64,000 nucleotides of DNA from Citrobacter sp. 18056 (lineage in GTDB: Bacteria > Pseudomonadota > Gammaproteobacteria > Enterobacterales > Enterobacteriaceae): the NCBI GenBank assembly GCA_902706235.1, contig CACSJR010000007.1:240869-304868 (forward strand). Direction: 5' to 3'. The number at the start of each line of letters is the position of its first letter. Position 1 is the first letter of the stretch. The position numbers were made by a program, and so were the translations under genes. Of the stretch, positions 30,009 to 39,793 are shown piece after piece. The notes below the pieces were generated by a model. The model was not told where the DNA came from. It searched no databases and was given only the letters and a program-made list of their open reading frames with translations.

Positions 30009-31085
30009 ATGAAACTGCCGTTCATTCGCGACGTGCAGTGGACCATGCGCCACCAGCTGCTGCTGACCATCGCCAGTATTCTGGTGGTGTGTCAGGTTAT
30101 CAGCGTGTTCTGGCTGTGGCATGAAAGCCAGGAGCAAATTCAGCTACTGGTACAAAGTGCCATTAACGGCCATAACAACCACAAACATATCGAACACGAA
30201 GTGCGGGAAGCCGTCGCCAGCCTGCTGGTGCCGAGTATGCTGATTGTTGGTCTGGCGCTGTGGATTTGCCTGCATGCGGTCAAACGCATCACCCGCCCGC
30301 TCTGGGATTTACAGCAGGAGTTGAATAGCCGCACGCCGGATAACCTGCAGCCGATTGAGCTGCCAAAATCCGTCAGTGAAGTGGACGCGGTCACGTCCGC
30401 CATCAATCAGCTGGTCGAACGTCTGAATCAAACTCTGGAGCGTGAACGTCTGTTTACCGCTGACGTCGCGCACGAGCTGCGCACCCCGCTCGCCGGGCTG
30501 CGTCTGCATCTGGAATTGATGGCGAAATCGCACACGATGATGGTTGACCCGCTGCTGCAGCGACTGGATCAGATGACGCAGAGCATTTCGCAACTGTTAC
30601 AGTTGGCACGCGTTGGCCAGTCGTTTTCTGCAGGTAGCTATCAGCGAGTGCCGCTGGTAGAAGAAGTGATCCTACCGATTCAGGGCGAGCTGGAAACGAT
30701 GCTCAGCCTGCGTGGGCAAACATTGAGCCTGCCATCGGCAGACAACGATGTGACGGTGTCGGGTGATGCCACGCTGCTGCGGGTGCTGTTACGTAATCTG
30801 GTGGAAAACGCGCATCGCTATAGCCCGGAAAACTCCACCATTACCGTGTCCATTGAGACAGGTATGCTGGCCGTTGAAGACGAAGGGCCGGGAATTGATG
30901 AAGCGAAAAGCGGCGAACTCAGTAAAGCGTTCGTGCGTATGGACAGCCGTTACGGCGGAATTGGGCTGGGATTAAGTATTGTCACCCGCATCGCACAGCT
31001 GCACGATGCGCAGTTCTTCCTGCATAACAGAAAGCCAGGACCGGGTGTGAAAGCATGGGTTAAATTCCCACGGCGTACGCGCTAA
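30009..31085 (+). CDS. basS: Sensor kinase PmrB (BasS)
   Basis: Histidine kinase of 358 residues responding to Fe3+, Al3+ and mild acid. TM1 is about residues 17-36 and TM2 about 72-91. The short periplasmic loop keeps two ExxE iron-binding motifs (EQEQ-type at 39-42, EVRE at 64-67). HAMP follows, then DHp with the phosphorylated His155 (VAHELRTPL) and the ATPase domain (NLVENAHRYSPE, DEGPGI, GIGLGLSIV). Starts directly after pmrA. Its stop codon abuts the stop of an antisense 30-codon gene. Confidence 0.95.
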   Translation: MKLPFIRDVQWTMRHQLLLTIASILVVCQVISVFWLWHESQEQIQLLVQSAINGHNNHKHIEHEVREAVASLLVPSMLIVGLALWICLHAVKRITRPLWDLQQELNSRTPDNLQPIELPKSVSEVDAVTSAINQLVERLNQTLERERLFTADVAHELRTPLAGLRLHLELMAKSHTMMVDPLLQRLDQMTQSISQLLQLARVGQSFSAGSYQRVPLVEEVILPIQGELETMLSLRGQTLSLPSADNDVTVSGDATLLRVLLRNLVENAHRYSPENSTITVSIETGMLAVEDEGPGIDEAKSGELSKAFVRMDSRYGGIGLGLSIVTRIAQLHDAQFFLHNRKPGPGVKAWVKFPRRTR

Positions 31086-31178
31086 TCAGTACGTCAGAAC
31101 CCACTGGTGGAAGAAGCCAATTACTATCAGAAAGGAAACGAGTACGGTCAGGGTGGTGACGAAATTATCTTTTTGCAT
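31086..31178 (-). CDS. pmrR: PmrR-like 30-residue membrane peptide
   Basis: Short gene encoding 30 residues: a polar start (MQKDNFVTTLT), one hydrophobic helix (VLVSFLIVIGFF) and the end HQWVLTY. From memory, PmrR of Salmonella and E. coli is a 29-30 residue peptide with the same layout (LTTVFSVLVVSSFL core, W near the end, terminal TY). PmrR is PmrA-induced and inhibits LpxT, freeing the lipid A phosphate for EptA. Supporting signals: GAGGA six bases before the ATG, and a PmrA box about 45 bases upstream. The stop lies directly against the pmrB stop on the opposite strand. Similarity was judged by eye; translation is not shown. Confidence 0.72.
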   Translation of the reverse strand: MQKDNFVTTLTVLVSFLIVIGFFHQWVLTY

Positions 31179-31220
31179 GGCGCTGTCCTCATTAAAGAAA
31201 GGACAGTCTGGACTACGAAG

Positions 31221-31237
31221 ATTAACGCAACATTAAG
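31221..31237 (-). promoter_or_regulatory. PmrA box upstream of the pmrR-like gene
   Basis: On the minus strand CTTAAT-GTTGC-GTTAAT fits the PmrA consensus (half-site, 5-base spacer, half-site) with one mismatch in the second half. It lies 43 bases before the ATG at 31178, a normal distance for PmrA-dependent promoters. Confidence 0.72.
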
Positions 31238-31274
31238 GCCCAGACACGCGAGCGTGATCTGGGCCTTGTTTTAG
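31235..31274 (+). terminator. Terminator of eptA-pmrAB, also facing uvrB
   Basis: Perfect 10-bp stem AAGGCCCAGA / TCTGGGCCTT with an inner GCG-rich loop that can also pair, followed by GTTTT on the plus strand. It sits between pmrB and uvrB and can stop transcription in both directions. Confidence 0.8.
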
Positions 31275-31281
31275 CGATATT

Positions 31282-33297
31282 TTAGGATGCAGCGATAAAT
31301 AGATCGCGCAGCTGATGCAGGCGGTCGCGCACTTCTGCCGCTTCTTCGAACTCGAGGTTCTGCGCGTGTTTCATCATCTGCGCCTCCAGCTCGTTGATTT
31401 TCTGCTGTAGCGCTTTCGGTGACAGTTCCGCAGCCTGCGTGACTTCTGCTGACTTCGACTTACCGCGACCTTTACCACGCGTTTTCGCCAGGCTTTCGCC
31501 CAATGACAGAATATCGACCACTTTCTTGTTCAGGCCCTGCGGCACAATGCCGTTTTCTTCGTTATAAGCCTGTTGCTTCTCACGACGACGCTCGGTTTCA
31601 CCCATCGCTTTCGCCATCGAGTTGGTAATTCTGTCGGCGTAAAGAATCGCCTTCCCGTTGATATTACGCGCCGCACGACCGATGGTCTGAATAAGCGAGC
31701 GCTCGGAACGCAGGAAGCCCTCTTTATCGGCATCCAGAATCGCCACCAGCGACACTTCTGGCATATCGAGGCCTTCCCTTAACAGGTTGATCCCCACCAG
31801 CACGTCAAACTCACCGAGGCGCAAATCGCGGATAATTTCCATGCGTTCAACGGTGTCGATATCCGAGTGCAGGTAGCGGACACGCTCGCCATGCTCTTCC
31901 AGATATTCCGTTAAGTCCTCCGCCATACGTTTGGTCAGCGTGGTGACCAGAACGCGCTCGTTAATGGCCACGCGCAGACGAATTTCCGACAGCAGGTCAT
32001 CGACCTGGGTGCCAACCGGGCGCACTTCGATGACAGGATCCAGCAGGCCCGTAGGACGCACCACCTGATCAACGATTTCATCGCCCGATTTTTCAAGCTC
32101 GTAGTTGCCGGGTGTGGCCGACACATAAATGGTCTGTGGCACCAGGTTTTCAAATTCTTCAAATTTCAGCGGGCGGTTGTCCAGCGCCGACGGCAAACGG
32201 AAGCCGTATTCCACCAGCGTTTCTTTACGCGCCCGATCACCGCGATACATGCCGCCAATCTGCGGTACGGTCACGTGGGATTCATCGATAACCAGCAGAC
32301 CGTCGGCCGGCAGGTAGTCAAACAGCGTCGGCGGCGGCTCGCCCGGACCACGCCCGGAGAGATAGCGCGAGTAGTTTTCAATGCCCGAGCAGTAGCCCAG
32401 CTCGTTCATCATTTCCAAATCAAACTGGGTACGCTGGGAAAGACGTTGTTCTTCCAGCAGCTTGTTGTTTTCCAGCAGCACTTTGCGACGATCGACCAGC
32501 TCAACTTTGATCTCTTCCATCGCCTGCACAATTCGCTCGCGCGGCGTGACGTAGTGCGTTTTCGGGTAGACGGTAAAGCGCTGAATGGTTGATTCCAGAT
32601 GGCCGGTCAGCGGGTCAAACAGCGACAGCCGCTCAACCTCTTCGTCGAACAGCTCCACGCGCAGCGCAATGTCGTCAGATTCCGCCGGGAAGATGTCGAT
32701 AACTTCGCCGCGTACGCGGAATGTGCCGCGCTGGAAAGCCTGATCGTTGCGGGCGTATTGCAGCTCGGCGAGACGACGCAGAATCGAACGCTGGTCGATT
32801 ATCATCCCCACCGTCAGGTGCAGCATCATCTTCAGATACAGGTCCGGGTCACCCAGACCGTAGATAGCGGACACCGACGCCACCACTATCACGTCGCGGC
32901 GTTCAAGCAGTGCCTTGGTCGCAGAAAGACGCATCTGTTCAATGTGTTCGTTCACAGAGGCGTCTTTTTCGATAAAGGTATCTGAGCTTGGGACGTAGGC
33001 TTCCGGCTGGTAGTAGTCATAGTAGGAGACGAAAAACTCGACTGCGTTTTCCGGGAAGAACTCTTTCATCTCGCCGTACAGTTGAGCCGCCAGCGTTTTA
33101 TTCGGTGCCAACACCATCGTCGGGCGCTGAAGGTCAGCAATGACGTTAGCGATGGTAAACGTTTTCCCTGATCCGGTTACTCCGAGCAGCGTTTGGTGCG
33201 CCAGACCATCTTCAAGCCCTTCTTCCAGACGACGAATGGCCTCGGGCTGATCGCCAGAGGGTTTGAAAGAGGAATGCAGTTTTAACGGTTTACTCAT
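31282..33297 (-). CDS. uvrB: Excinuclease ABC subunit B
   Basis: Damage-verification subunit of nucleotide excision repair, 671 residues. Walker A GVTGSGKT at 39-46, the beta-hairpin region [12 protein letters not shown], helicase motifs ([28 protein letters not shown]) and the C-terminal UvrC-binding UVR domain ([22 protein letters not shown]) are visible. The start at 33297 matches the E. coli N-terminus; the frame opens 9 bases earlier. LexA-controlled. Confidence 0.97.
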   Translation of the reverse strand: MSKPLKLHSSFKPSGDQPEAIRRLEEGLEDGLAHQTLLGVTGSGKTFTIANVIADLQRPTMVLAPNKTLAAQLYGEMKEFFPENAVEFFVSYYDYYQPEAYVPSSDTFIEKDASVNEHIEQMRLSATKALLERRDVIVVASVSAIYGLGDPDLYLKMMLHLTVGMIIDQRSILRRLAELQYARNDQAFQRGTFRVRGEVIDIFPAESDDIALRVELFDEEVERLSLFDPLTGHLESTIQRFTVYPKTHYVTPRERIVQAMEEIKVELVDRRKVLLENNKLLEEQRLSQRTQFDLEMMNELGYCSGIENYSRYLSGRGPGEPPPTLFDYLPADGLLVIDESHVTVPQIGGMYRGDRARKETLVEYGFRLPSALDNRPLKFEEFENLVPQTIYVSATPGNYELEKSGDEIVDQVVRPTGLLDPVIEVRPVGTQVDDLLSEIRLRVAINERVLVTTLTKRMAEDLTEYLEEHGERVRYLHSDIDTVERMEIIRDLRLGEFDVLVGINLLREGLDMPEVSLVAILDADKEGFLRSERSLIQTIGRAARNINGKAILYADRITNSMAKAMGETERRREKQQAYNEENGIVPQGLNKKVVDILSLGESLAKTRGKGRGKSKSAEVTQAAELSPKALQQKINELEAQMMKHAQNLEFEEAAEVRDRLHQLRDLFIAAS

Positions 33298-33374
33298 TAA
33301 CGACAACCTGATGAAGGGGAAACGGGCAGACGATTAATTCTACTCGCCGCACCAAAATTTGCCAATAATAAATA

Positions 33375-33390
33375 CTGGATAAAAAAACAG
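33375..33390 (-). promoter_or_regulatory. LexA box of uvrB
   Basis: CTGGATAAAAAAACAG fits the 16-bp LexA frame CTG-N10-CAG and is nearly identical to the E. coli uvrB SOS box (TACTGGATAAAAAAACAGTA on this strand). About 78 bases upstream of the ATG. Confidence 0.88.
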
Positions 33391-33693
33391 TAACACATTA
33401 TCGTATTTGTGTTACCGGTTCCACGGGCGTGCAACTGCGGGGGAAATTTCCCCTGCGACGAGATAAAACACCAGATGCAGCAGGTTATCCCCAGAACATT
33501 CCCACATTTAACATTTGTCAAGATGCGTAATGAATCTTTTATGGCAGCCAGTGACACTTTTCTTACAGACATTGCTTTTATCGAAGTGATTGATAAAAAA
33601 AGAGAATATCGAAAAGCCGCGTTTCGCATCAATTTGGACGCAGGCCGCGTCTTCTCTCGCCTACCGTGAGTTTTCTAACTCTAATGCACATGG

Positions 33694-33718
33694 TTATCCA
33701 CAGGAATGGTGGATAACT
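33694..33718. promoter_or_regulatory. Inverted pair of DnaA-box-like sequences in the uvrB upstream region
   Basis: TTATCCACA (33694-33702) is a consensus DnaA box; GGTGGATAAC beginning at 33709 is a near match on the other strand, giving a TTATCCA...TGGATAA palindrome. The E. coli uvrB distal promoter region also has a DnaA box. The rest of 33391-34061 holds no gene that I can support. Confidence 0.45.
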
Positions 33719-34061
33719 ACCTGCAGCCCAACTCCCCTGCCACTCGCGCAAAACGCACCGGCACCTCAAAAGGCTCCGGTAAAAATTTTTTATCGCTCTT
33801 TTTTGTCTTTAATCATCTAAAAGTGCCCTTATTTTCTGATGAGATATTGCTCACAAAATCAGCATCAGCGCTGCACCACCAGCCGACATGTTGACCCACC
33901 AGAGCACTGACAAAGTGCAGCGGCTACGTTCTGACGCCATCTCAACGGGCTGATTTAGGGGTTAAATCCGAAATACGCATCATTCCCGAGCGGCATTTCT
34001 CTTCTGGCAAGGGATTTGCAGAATCTTATCGCCGCTGACGGCCACACCGAAGGAGAAGCCG

Positions 34062-34784
34062 ATGTTGAGTTTACGTGCAGTGAATCACTATTACGGAAGT
34101 CAGCATATTCTGTGGAATCTCAGCCTCGACCTCGCGCCCGGAGAGTGCACCTGCGTGCTGGGGCTGCCCGGCATGGGAAAAACCACGCTGGTGAACTGCA
34201 TCGCGGGGTTTCAGGCTATCGAAAGCGGCACCATGGTCTGGCAGGATGTCAGCGGGCCGCCGCGCGACCTGCTGATGCTCTCGCCGCCGCTAAGGGCTGC
34301 CATGGGCATTGGTTATGTGTCGCAGGATAAGCGTATTTTCTCGCAAATGACGGTAGAGGAAAATTTGCAAATTGCGATGAAGGCAGGCCATGAGGGCACC
34401 GGCGCTATTGGCAGCGATATCTTCGACCTGATGCCAGATTTGTATCCGCTGCGTCACGTCAAAGGCGCGCTCATGTCGGACGACGATCAATACCAGCTGG
34501 CGTTGGCCAGCGCGCTGGTCACCAAACCGAAATTGCTGATCCTCGATGAACCGACGCGCGGCATGGGTCAGGGATTTATGCACACGCTGGGGGAATGCCT
34601 GCTTCGCCTGAATCGCGATCTGGGCCTGACAGTGCTGCTCGCCGAACAGCACCTGCCGTTTATTCGCCGGGTGGCAGACAAATTTTGCCTGCTGCATCGC
34701 GGGCGTAACGTCGCGCAGGGTGCAGTCAATCAGCTCGACACCCGACTGCTGGAGCAGTTTATGACGCCGGAAGAAGCGCCGTAA
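34062..34784 (+). CDS. Orphan ABC ATPase, UrtE/LivF-like, with altered signature motif
   Basis: 240-residue nucleotide-binding domain of the branched-chain amino acid/urea uptake type. Walker A GLPGMGKTT (34-42), Q-loop VSQDKRIF, Walker B LLILDEPT (158-165) and H-loop His197 (AEQHLPF) are intact. The signature motif, normally LSGGEQQ, reads MSDDDQY (138-144). No permease or binding protein gene is adjacent: uvrB lies upstream and bioD downstream. The start has GAAGGAGAAGCCG before it. The last 26 bases overlap the convergent bioD. Closest in style to UrtE; function unknown, possibly a remnant of a urt-like operon or a stand-alone regulator. Confidence 0.8.
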   Translation: MLSLRAVNHYYGSQHILWNLSLDLAPGECTCVLGLPGMGKTTLVNCIAGFQAIESGTMVWQDVSGPPRDLLMLSPPLRAAMGIGYVSQDKRIFSQMTVEENLQIAMKAGHEGTGAIGSDIFDLMPDLYPLRHVKGALMSDDDQYQLALASALVTKPKLLILDEPTRGMGQGFMHTLGECLLRLNRDLGLTVLLAEQHLPFIRRVADKFCLLHRGRNVAQGAVNQLDTRLLEQFMTPEEAP

Positions 34785-35454
34785 GGTTAAGATATTGTCC
34801 CGGCTCGGCGGCTTCTGGCCCGTGCTCCAGGTACGGGATCTCGCCAAGGAGCGGCGCGGGGAGTAGACGCGTTAAGGTCGCCAGATATTCCGCATGGCGT
34901 TTGCCGGGGGGAATAACGTCATTGGCAATCCAGCCTACAAGCGGCAATCCCGCCTGCGCTATCGCCTGAGCTGTCAGCAACGCATGGTTAATGCACCCGA
35001 GCTTAACGCCGACCACCAGAATCACCGGCAGCCGCTCGGCCTGTACCCACTCGGCAAACGTCCAGTCGGTCGCCAACGGCGTATACCAGCCGCCCGCGCC
35101 TTCCACCAGCACCCAATCCGCCTTGTGCGACAGCGCCTGTAATCCGGCAGACAGCGTATGAGCCTCTATCGGCCGCCCTTCATCCTCGCTAACGATATGC
35201 GGCGATGTCGGCTCCGCGAAGGTGTACGGATTGACCTCGTCATAGTTCAACGTCAGGCCACTGTTACGCTGTAAGGCCAGCGCATCGGTATTGCGCAGTC
35301 CATCAGCGGTCATTTCGCTGCCGGAAGCCACCGGTTTAAACCCTGCGGTACGAAACCCCGCCCGGTTTGCGGCCTGTAAAAGCGCACAGCTGGCCACGGT
35401 TTTCCCGACTTCGGTATCAGTTCCGGTGACAAAATAGCGTTCAGTCACGTTCAA
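34759..35454 (-). CDS. bioD: Dethiobiotin synthetase BioD
   Basis: ATP-dependent carboxylase closing the ureido ring of dethiobiotin, 231 residues. P-loop GTDTEVGKT near residue 10, catalytic Lys in FKPVASGS, and [12 protein letters not shown] motif. Last gene of bioBFCD; overlaps bioC by 14 bases, and at its 3' end the orphan ABC gene by 26. Confidence 0.96.
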   Translation of the reverse strand: MNVTERYFVTGTDTEVGKTVASCALLQAANRAGFRTAGFKPVASGSEMTADGLRNTDALALQRNSGLTLNYDEVNPYTFAEPTSPHIVSEDEGRPIEAHTLSAGLQALSHKADWVLVEGAGGWYTPLATDWTFAEWVQAERLPVILVVGVKLGCINHALLTAQAIAQAGLPLVGWIANDVIPPGKRHAEYLATLTRLLPAPLLGEIPYLEHGPEAAEPGQYLNLTALLPAS

Positions 35455-36196
35455 TCACTCCTGTAAAAATATGGTACGTCAGGGCGCAGCGCCCGTTTTG
35501 TTTGGGCCATGCCAGCTGAAGCTGCTGCAAATGTCTACGGGTCAGGGTTTGCGCCACCCTGCCTTCGTGCAGATGGGTCGCGCCAATGCCTTTCAGCGAA
35601 CGCATGGCGCTCAGCGCGTCATCAAACGTGACGCTTAGGGTGTGGATATGATGCTGACAGCGATAGCCCTCAAGCGCCGAGAGGATCTCATCCTGCGCTA
35701 AGAATCGATTGGCGTGCGGCTGGTGGTCGATAGCCTGCCACGCCAGATTCAGCTCCGGCAGCGAATCGGCCACCAGCGTGCTGAACGCCACCAGCCCCCC
35801 CGGACGCACCACGCGATGCAACTCCCGCAGCGCTGACGCCAGCGATTCACACCACTGTACCGCCAGATTGCTCCACGCCAGACAAAACTGCCGATCGGCA
35901 AGCGGCATGGCTTCGATATCTGCGTGCACGTAATGTTGTGCCGAATGTTGCCGCTGGGCTTCGGCCAGCATCTGCGCCGATAAATCCAGCGCCGTGACGT
36001 TGCTCCCCGCGTCGGTCCAGACACGGCTCATGCTGCCCGGACCACAACCTGCATCCAGCACCTGTTCAAACGGCCGTTGTGGAAGCTGAGCCAGCAACGC
36101 CGCTGCGCTCTGGCGTTGCAGTTCGTCATGCTGCTGATATTGGCTGGCGGCGCGACCGAACGCCGCCGCAATCGCCGGTTTATTCACGGGCGGCAT
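35441..36196 (-). CDS. bioC: Malonyl-ACP O-methyltransferase BioC
   Basis: SAM-dependent methyltransferase that caps malonyl-ACP to start pimelate synthesis, 251 residues. Motif [14 protein letters not shown], motif II-like [11 protein letters not shown], and [13 protein letters not shown] with [14 protein letters not shown] are visible. Overlaps bioF by 17 and bioD by 14 bases. Confidence 0.96.
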   Translation of the reverse strand: MPPVNKPAIAAAFGRAASQYQQHDELQRQSAAALLAQLPQRPFEQVLDAGCGPGSMSRVWTDAGSNVTALDLSAQMLAEAQRQHSAQHYVHADIEAMPLADRQFCLAWSNLAVQWCESLASALRELHRVVRPGGLVAFSTLVADSLPELNLAWQAIDHQPHANRFLAQDEILSALEGYRCQHHIHTLSVTFDDALSAMRSLKGIGATHLHEGRVAQTLTRRHLQQLQLAWPKQNGRCALTYHIFTGVIERD

Positions 36197-37337
36197 GCAG
36201 CACCTCCAGCAGGGTGTCGATATCGTGTGGTTGATGCGCCGCCGTTAGGGTCACCCGCAGACGTGCAGTGCCTGCCGGAACCGTTGGCGGGCGGATGGCC
36301 GTCAGCCAGCAGCCCTTGTCACGCAGCCGTTCGGCTATCTGCAACGCACGTGCGTTTTCACCGACGATCAGCGGCTGAATGGCACTGTTCGATGCGGTTA
36401 ACTGCATATCCAGCTGCTCTGCGCCCTGACGAAAACGTGCGATGTGGCGGTTCAACATCTGCCGACGGGATTCGCCCTCATCGGAACGGACAACCGCCAG
36501 CGCCTGACTGAGCGCCACCGCCTGAGCAGGCGGCATACTGGTGCTGTAAATCAGGTGACGAGCGAACTGCAGCAGATAATCCGCAACGTCTTCGCGGCAC
36601 AGCACTGCCGCGCCGCTCAGGCCGAAGGCTTTACCAAATGTCACCACCAGCAAATCGGGTTTCACCTGCTGGGCGGAACAACTCCCACGCCCTTCTTCGC
36701 CGCATACACCCATTCCGTGGGCATCGTCCACTAACAGCCAGCCGTTCGCAACGCGGGTTGCTGCTGCAATCTCAGCGAGTGGGGCATTGTCGCCATCCAT
36801 ACTGAAAATACCCTCTGTTACCGCCAGCTGCAGGCCGTCAATTGGCTTCGCGAGCAGGGTCGCCAACTGCGCGCTGTCGTTATGCGCAAAGCGCCGCAGC
36901 TGTGCCGGGCTGTGGCTCGCGGCCTCCATCAACGACGCGTGGCTCAGACGGTCGGCAACAATTCTGTCCTCTTTGCGCATCAACGCTGCAATCAGCGCCT
37001 GATTGGCGGCAAATCCTGAGATAAACAGCAGCGCTCGCGGGTAGCCCAACCAGGCTGCCAGCCCCTGCTCAAACTGCTGATGCGCCTCGCTATAACCGGT
37101 GACATGCCCCGACCCGCCGCTGCCGGTGCCGTAACGATCGGCACCCTGCTGCCAGGCGGCGATAATCTGCGGATGCTGACTCAGGCCAAGGTAATCGTTG
37201 CTGGAGAAATTGAGCCAGCGCTGCTCGCCCTGCACCAGCCAGCGCCCGGCGCCGTGGGTGACGGGATAACGACGACGAAACGCATCGGCGTCACGTCGCT
37301 CGCTCAGTGCGCTGTCAATGCGATGCTGCCAGCTCAT
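36180..37337 (-). CDS. bioF: 8-amino-7-oxononanoate synthase BioF
   Basis: PLP enzyme condensing pimeloyl-ACP with alanine, 385 residues. PLP lysine Lys236 (VVTFGKAFG), [11 protein letters not shown] substrate loop (72-82), and [10 protein letters not shown] with the cofactor aspartate. Overlaps bioB by 4 and bioC by 17 bases, so translation is coupled. Confidence 0.97.
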   Translation of the reverse strand: MSWQHRIDSALSERRDADAFRRRYPVTHGAGRWLVQGEQRWLNFSSNDYLGLSQHPQIIAAWQQGADRYGTGSGGSGHVTGYSEAHQQFEQGLAAWLGYPRALLFISGFAANQALIAALMRKEDRIVADRLSHASLMEAASHSPAQLRRFAHNDSAQLATLLAKPIDGLQLAVTEGIFSMDGDNAPLAEIAAATRVANGWLLVDDAHGMGVCGEEGRGSCSAQQVKPDLLVVTFGKAFGLSGAAVLCREDVADYLLQFARHLIYSTSMPPAQAVALSQALAVVRSDEGESRRQMLNRHIARFRQGAEQLDMQLTASNSAIQPLIVGENARALQIAERLRDKGCWLTAIRPPTVPAGTARLRVTLTAAHQPHDIDTLLEVLHAARE

Positions 37338-38374
37338 ACCGTCGCCGCGTTGTAATACGTTTCGGTGTCTGGCGTCATTAGCGCCTGCTCAAGTTTTTGC
37401 TGCTGTTCGATATCGCCCGACAGCACCGCCGTCTGCTCCGGGTTCATCCCCAACTTGCGGAACAGTAGCAGGTCTTTGTCTTCTTCCGGGTTCGGCGTGG
37501 TCAACAATTTGCAGCCGTAGAAAATCGAGTTAGCCCCGGCCATGAAACACATCGCCTGGGTCTGCTCGTTCATTTTTTCGCGCCCGGCTGACAGGCGCAC
37601 GTGAGAGGTCGGCATCATGATCCGCGCCACCGCAATGGTGCGAATAAAATCAAACGCATCGACGTCTTCGTTGTTTTCCATCGGCGTGCCTTTGACCTTC
37701 ACCAGCATGTTGATGGGTACGCTCTCCGGCGGCGTCGGCAGATTCGCCAACTGGAGCAATAGCCCGGCGCGGTCGGTCACCGTTTCGCCCAAACCGACAA
37801 TCCCGCCGGAGCAGACTTTAATTCCCGCGTCGCGGACTTTGCCGAGCGTATCAAGGCGCTCCTGATAGGTACGCGTGGTGATGATGTTGCCGTAGAACTC
37901 CGGTGAGGTATCGAGGTTGTGGTTGTAGTAATCCAGGCCAGCCTCACCCAGACGCTGCGCCTGAGTATCCGACAGCGTGCCCAGCGTCATGCAGGCCTCC
38001 AGCCCCAATTCCTTGACGCCTTTAACCATTTGTTCGAGGTACGGCATATCGCGCTCGTGTGGATTTTTCCACGCGGCCCCCATGCAGAAACGCGTCGAAC
38101 CGGCATTTTTCGCCTTGCGCGCCGAGGTCAGAACCTCTTCCACTTCCATCAGGCGCTCGGCCTCAAGCCCGGTTTTATAACGCGCACTCTGCGGGCAGTA
38201 TTTGCAGTCTTCCGGGCACGCACCGGTCTTGATCGACAGCAACGTACTGACCTGAACCTGGCGTGGATCGAAGTGCTGACGGTGAATGGTCTGCGCGTCA
38301 AACAGCAGTTCCAACAGGGGTTTGTTAAACAGTTCAGTGACCTGCGACATTGTCCAGCGTACGTGGTGAGCCAT
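37334..38374 (-). CDS. bioB: Biotin synthase BioB
   Basis: Radical-SAM sulfur-insertion enzyme making biotin from dethiobiotin, 346 residues. Radical-SAM cluster cysteines 53, 57 and 60 (CPEDCKYC); the auxiliary 2Fe-2S cluster ligands ([18 protein letters not shown], arginine in HVRLSAGRE) are present. The ATG at 38374 follows GGAGATGCC and gives the E. coli length; the ATG at 38386 is not needed. Confidence 0.97.
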   Translation of the reverse strand: MAHHVRWTMSQVTELFNKPLLELLFDAQTIHRQHFDPRQVQVSTLLSIKTGACPEDCKYCPQSARYKTGLEAERLMEVEEVLTSARKAKNAGSTRFCMGAAWKNPHERDMPYLEQMVKGVKELGLEACMTLGTLSDTQAQRLGEAGLDYYNHNLDTSPEFYGNIITTRTYQERLDTLGKVRDAGIKVCSGGIVGLGETVTDRAGLLLQLANLPTPPESVPINMLVKVKGTPMENNEDVDAFDFIRTIAVARIMMPTSHVRLSAGREKMNEQTQAMCFMAGANSIFYGCKLLTTPNPEEDKDLLLFRKLGMNPEQTAVLSGDIEQQQKLEQALMTPDTETYYNAATV

Positions 38375-38420
38375 TGGCATCTCCAAAAGGGGTTCAGTTG
38401 TTTCTCGGTTCGGTGTAGGA

Positions 38421-38454
38421 TCGTAAACCTAAAACTTTTCAAAATGGTTTACAA
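38421..38454. promoter_or_regulatory. BirA operator between bioA and bioB
   Basis: TCGTAAACC-N16-GGTTTACAA is the classical interrupted palindrome bound by biotinyl-5'-AMP-loaded BirA, placed between the divergent bioA and bioBFCD start sites. It represses both directions when biotin is sufficient. Confidence 0.93.
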
Positions 38455-38461
38455 GTCGATT

Positions 38462-39751
38462 ATGACCCAGGACGATCTTAGTTTCGATCAACGCCATATC
38501 TGGCACCCCTATACCTCCATGACCGCCCCGCTTCCGGTTTACCCGGTGGTGGCTGCGCGCGGCTGCGAGCTGGAACTGGCTTCCGGCGAACAACTGGTAG
38601 ATGGAATGTCATCCTGGTGGGCGGCGATCCACGGCTATAACCACCCGCGGCTGAATGCCGCGATGAGCGGGCAGATTTCGCAGATGTCACACGTGATGTT
38701 CGGCGGGATAACCCATCCGTCTGCGGTGGCGCTGTGTCGCCGACTGGTGTCGATGACGCCCAACTCGCTCGAGTGCGTGTTCCTCGCGGATTCCGGTTCG
38801 GTGGCGGTGGAAGTGGCGATGAAAATGGCGTTGCAGTACTGGCAGGCCAAAGGCGAACCGCGCCAGCGTTTTCTCACTTTCCGTAATGGCTATCACGGCG
38901 ATACCTTCGGTGCGATGTCGGTGTGTGACCCGGATAACTCAATGCACAGCCTGTGGAAAGGCTATCTGCCGGAGAACCTGTTCGCACCCGCGCCGCAGAG
39001 CCGTTTCGATGGCGAGTGGGATGAAATGGATATGGTGCCGTTTGCCCGCCTGATGGCCGCACATCGCAGTGAAATTGCCGCCGTTATCGTCGAACCGATT
39101 GTTCAGGGCGCGGGGGGAATGCGAATGTATCACCCGGAGTGGTTGCGTCGACTGCGCAAAATGTGCGACCGCGAAGGCATTCTGCTGGTTGCCGATGAAA
39201 TCGCCACCGGATTCGGCCGCACCGGTAAACTGTTTGCCTGCGAACATGCAGGCATCGCGCCGGATATTCTGTGTCTCGGCAAAGCATTAACCGGCGGCAC
39301 GATGACGCTTTCTGCGACGCTCACCACCCGCGCAGTGGCCGACACCATCAGCAACGGTGAGGCGGGCTGCTTTATGCACGGCCCGACATTTATGGGTAAT
39401 CCGCTGGCCTGCGCCGTAGCGGCAGAAAGCCTGGCGTTGCTGGAGGAAGGTCACTGGCAGCAACAGGTTGCCGATATCGAAGCACAGCTCAAGCATGAAC
39501 TGGCTGAAGCACGGACTTCGCCGCAGGTGGCGGATGTGCGGATTTTAGGGGCCATCGGCGTGGTGGAAACTCACGCGCCGGTGAACATGGCGCGGCTGCA
39601 AAAATTCTTCGTCGAGCACGGCGTGTGGATCCGTCCGTTCGGCAAGCTTATCTACCTGATGCCGCCGTATATCATCAGACCAGAACAGCTGACACGCCTG
39701 ACGGACGCCTTAAAAGCCGCTCTCAACGACAATACGCTTTTTGCGTCCTGA
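38462..39751 (+). CDS. bioA: DAPA aminotransferase BioA
   Basis: PLP-dependent adenosylmethionine-8-amino-7-oxononanoate aminotransferase, 429 residues like E. coli. PLP lysine Lys274 ([10 protein letters not shown]), [13 protein letters not shown] with the cofactor aspartate, and the N-terminal WHPYTSM substrate loop. The ATG at 38462 lies 7 bases after the operator; the frame is open upstream through bioB antisense, which is coincidental. The ribosome-binding site is poor, as known for bioA. Confidence 0.97.
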   Translation: MTQDDLSFDQRHIWHPYTSMTAPLPVYPVVAARGCELELASGEQLVDGMSSWWAAIHGYNHPRLNAAMSGQISQMSHVMFGGITHPSAVALCRRLVSMTPNSLECVFLADSGSVAVEVAMKMALQYWQAKGEPRQRFLTFRNGYHGDTFGAMSVCDPDNSMHSLWKGYLPENLFAPAPQSRFDGEWDEMDMVPFARLMAAHRSEIAAVIVEPIVQGAGGMRMYHPEWLRRLRKMCDREGILLVADEIATGFGRTGKLFACEHAGIAPDILCLGKALTGGTMTLSATLTTRAVADTISNGEAGCFMHGPTFMGNPLACAVAAESLALLEEGHWQQQVADIEAQLKHELAEARTSPQVADVRILGAIGVVETHAPVNMARLQKFFVEHGVWIRPFGKLIYLMPPYIIRPEQLTRLTDALKAALNDNTLFAS

Positions 39752-39793
39752 GCTAAACTTCGTGATTATTCAGCACCCTGAAGAGGCACAAAG

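Noticed and set aside
33409..33894. Small plus-strand frames upstream of uvrB
   Set aside because: Overlapping frames of 60-86 codons without ribosome-binding sites, composition or motifs of real genes; they cover the LexA/DnaA promoter region.
37919..38461. N-terminal extension of the bioA frame through bioB
   Set aside because: The open frame runs antisense to bioB and across the BirA operator; the ATG at 38462 gives the exact E. coli length.
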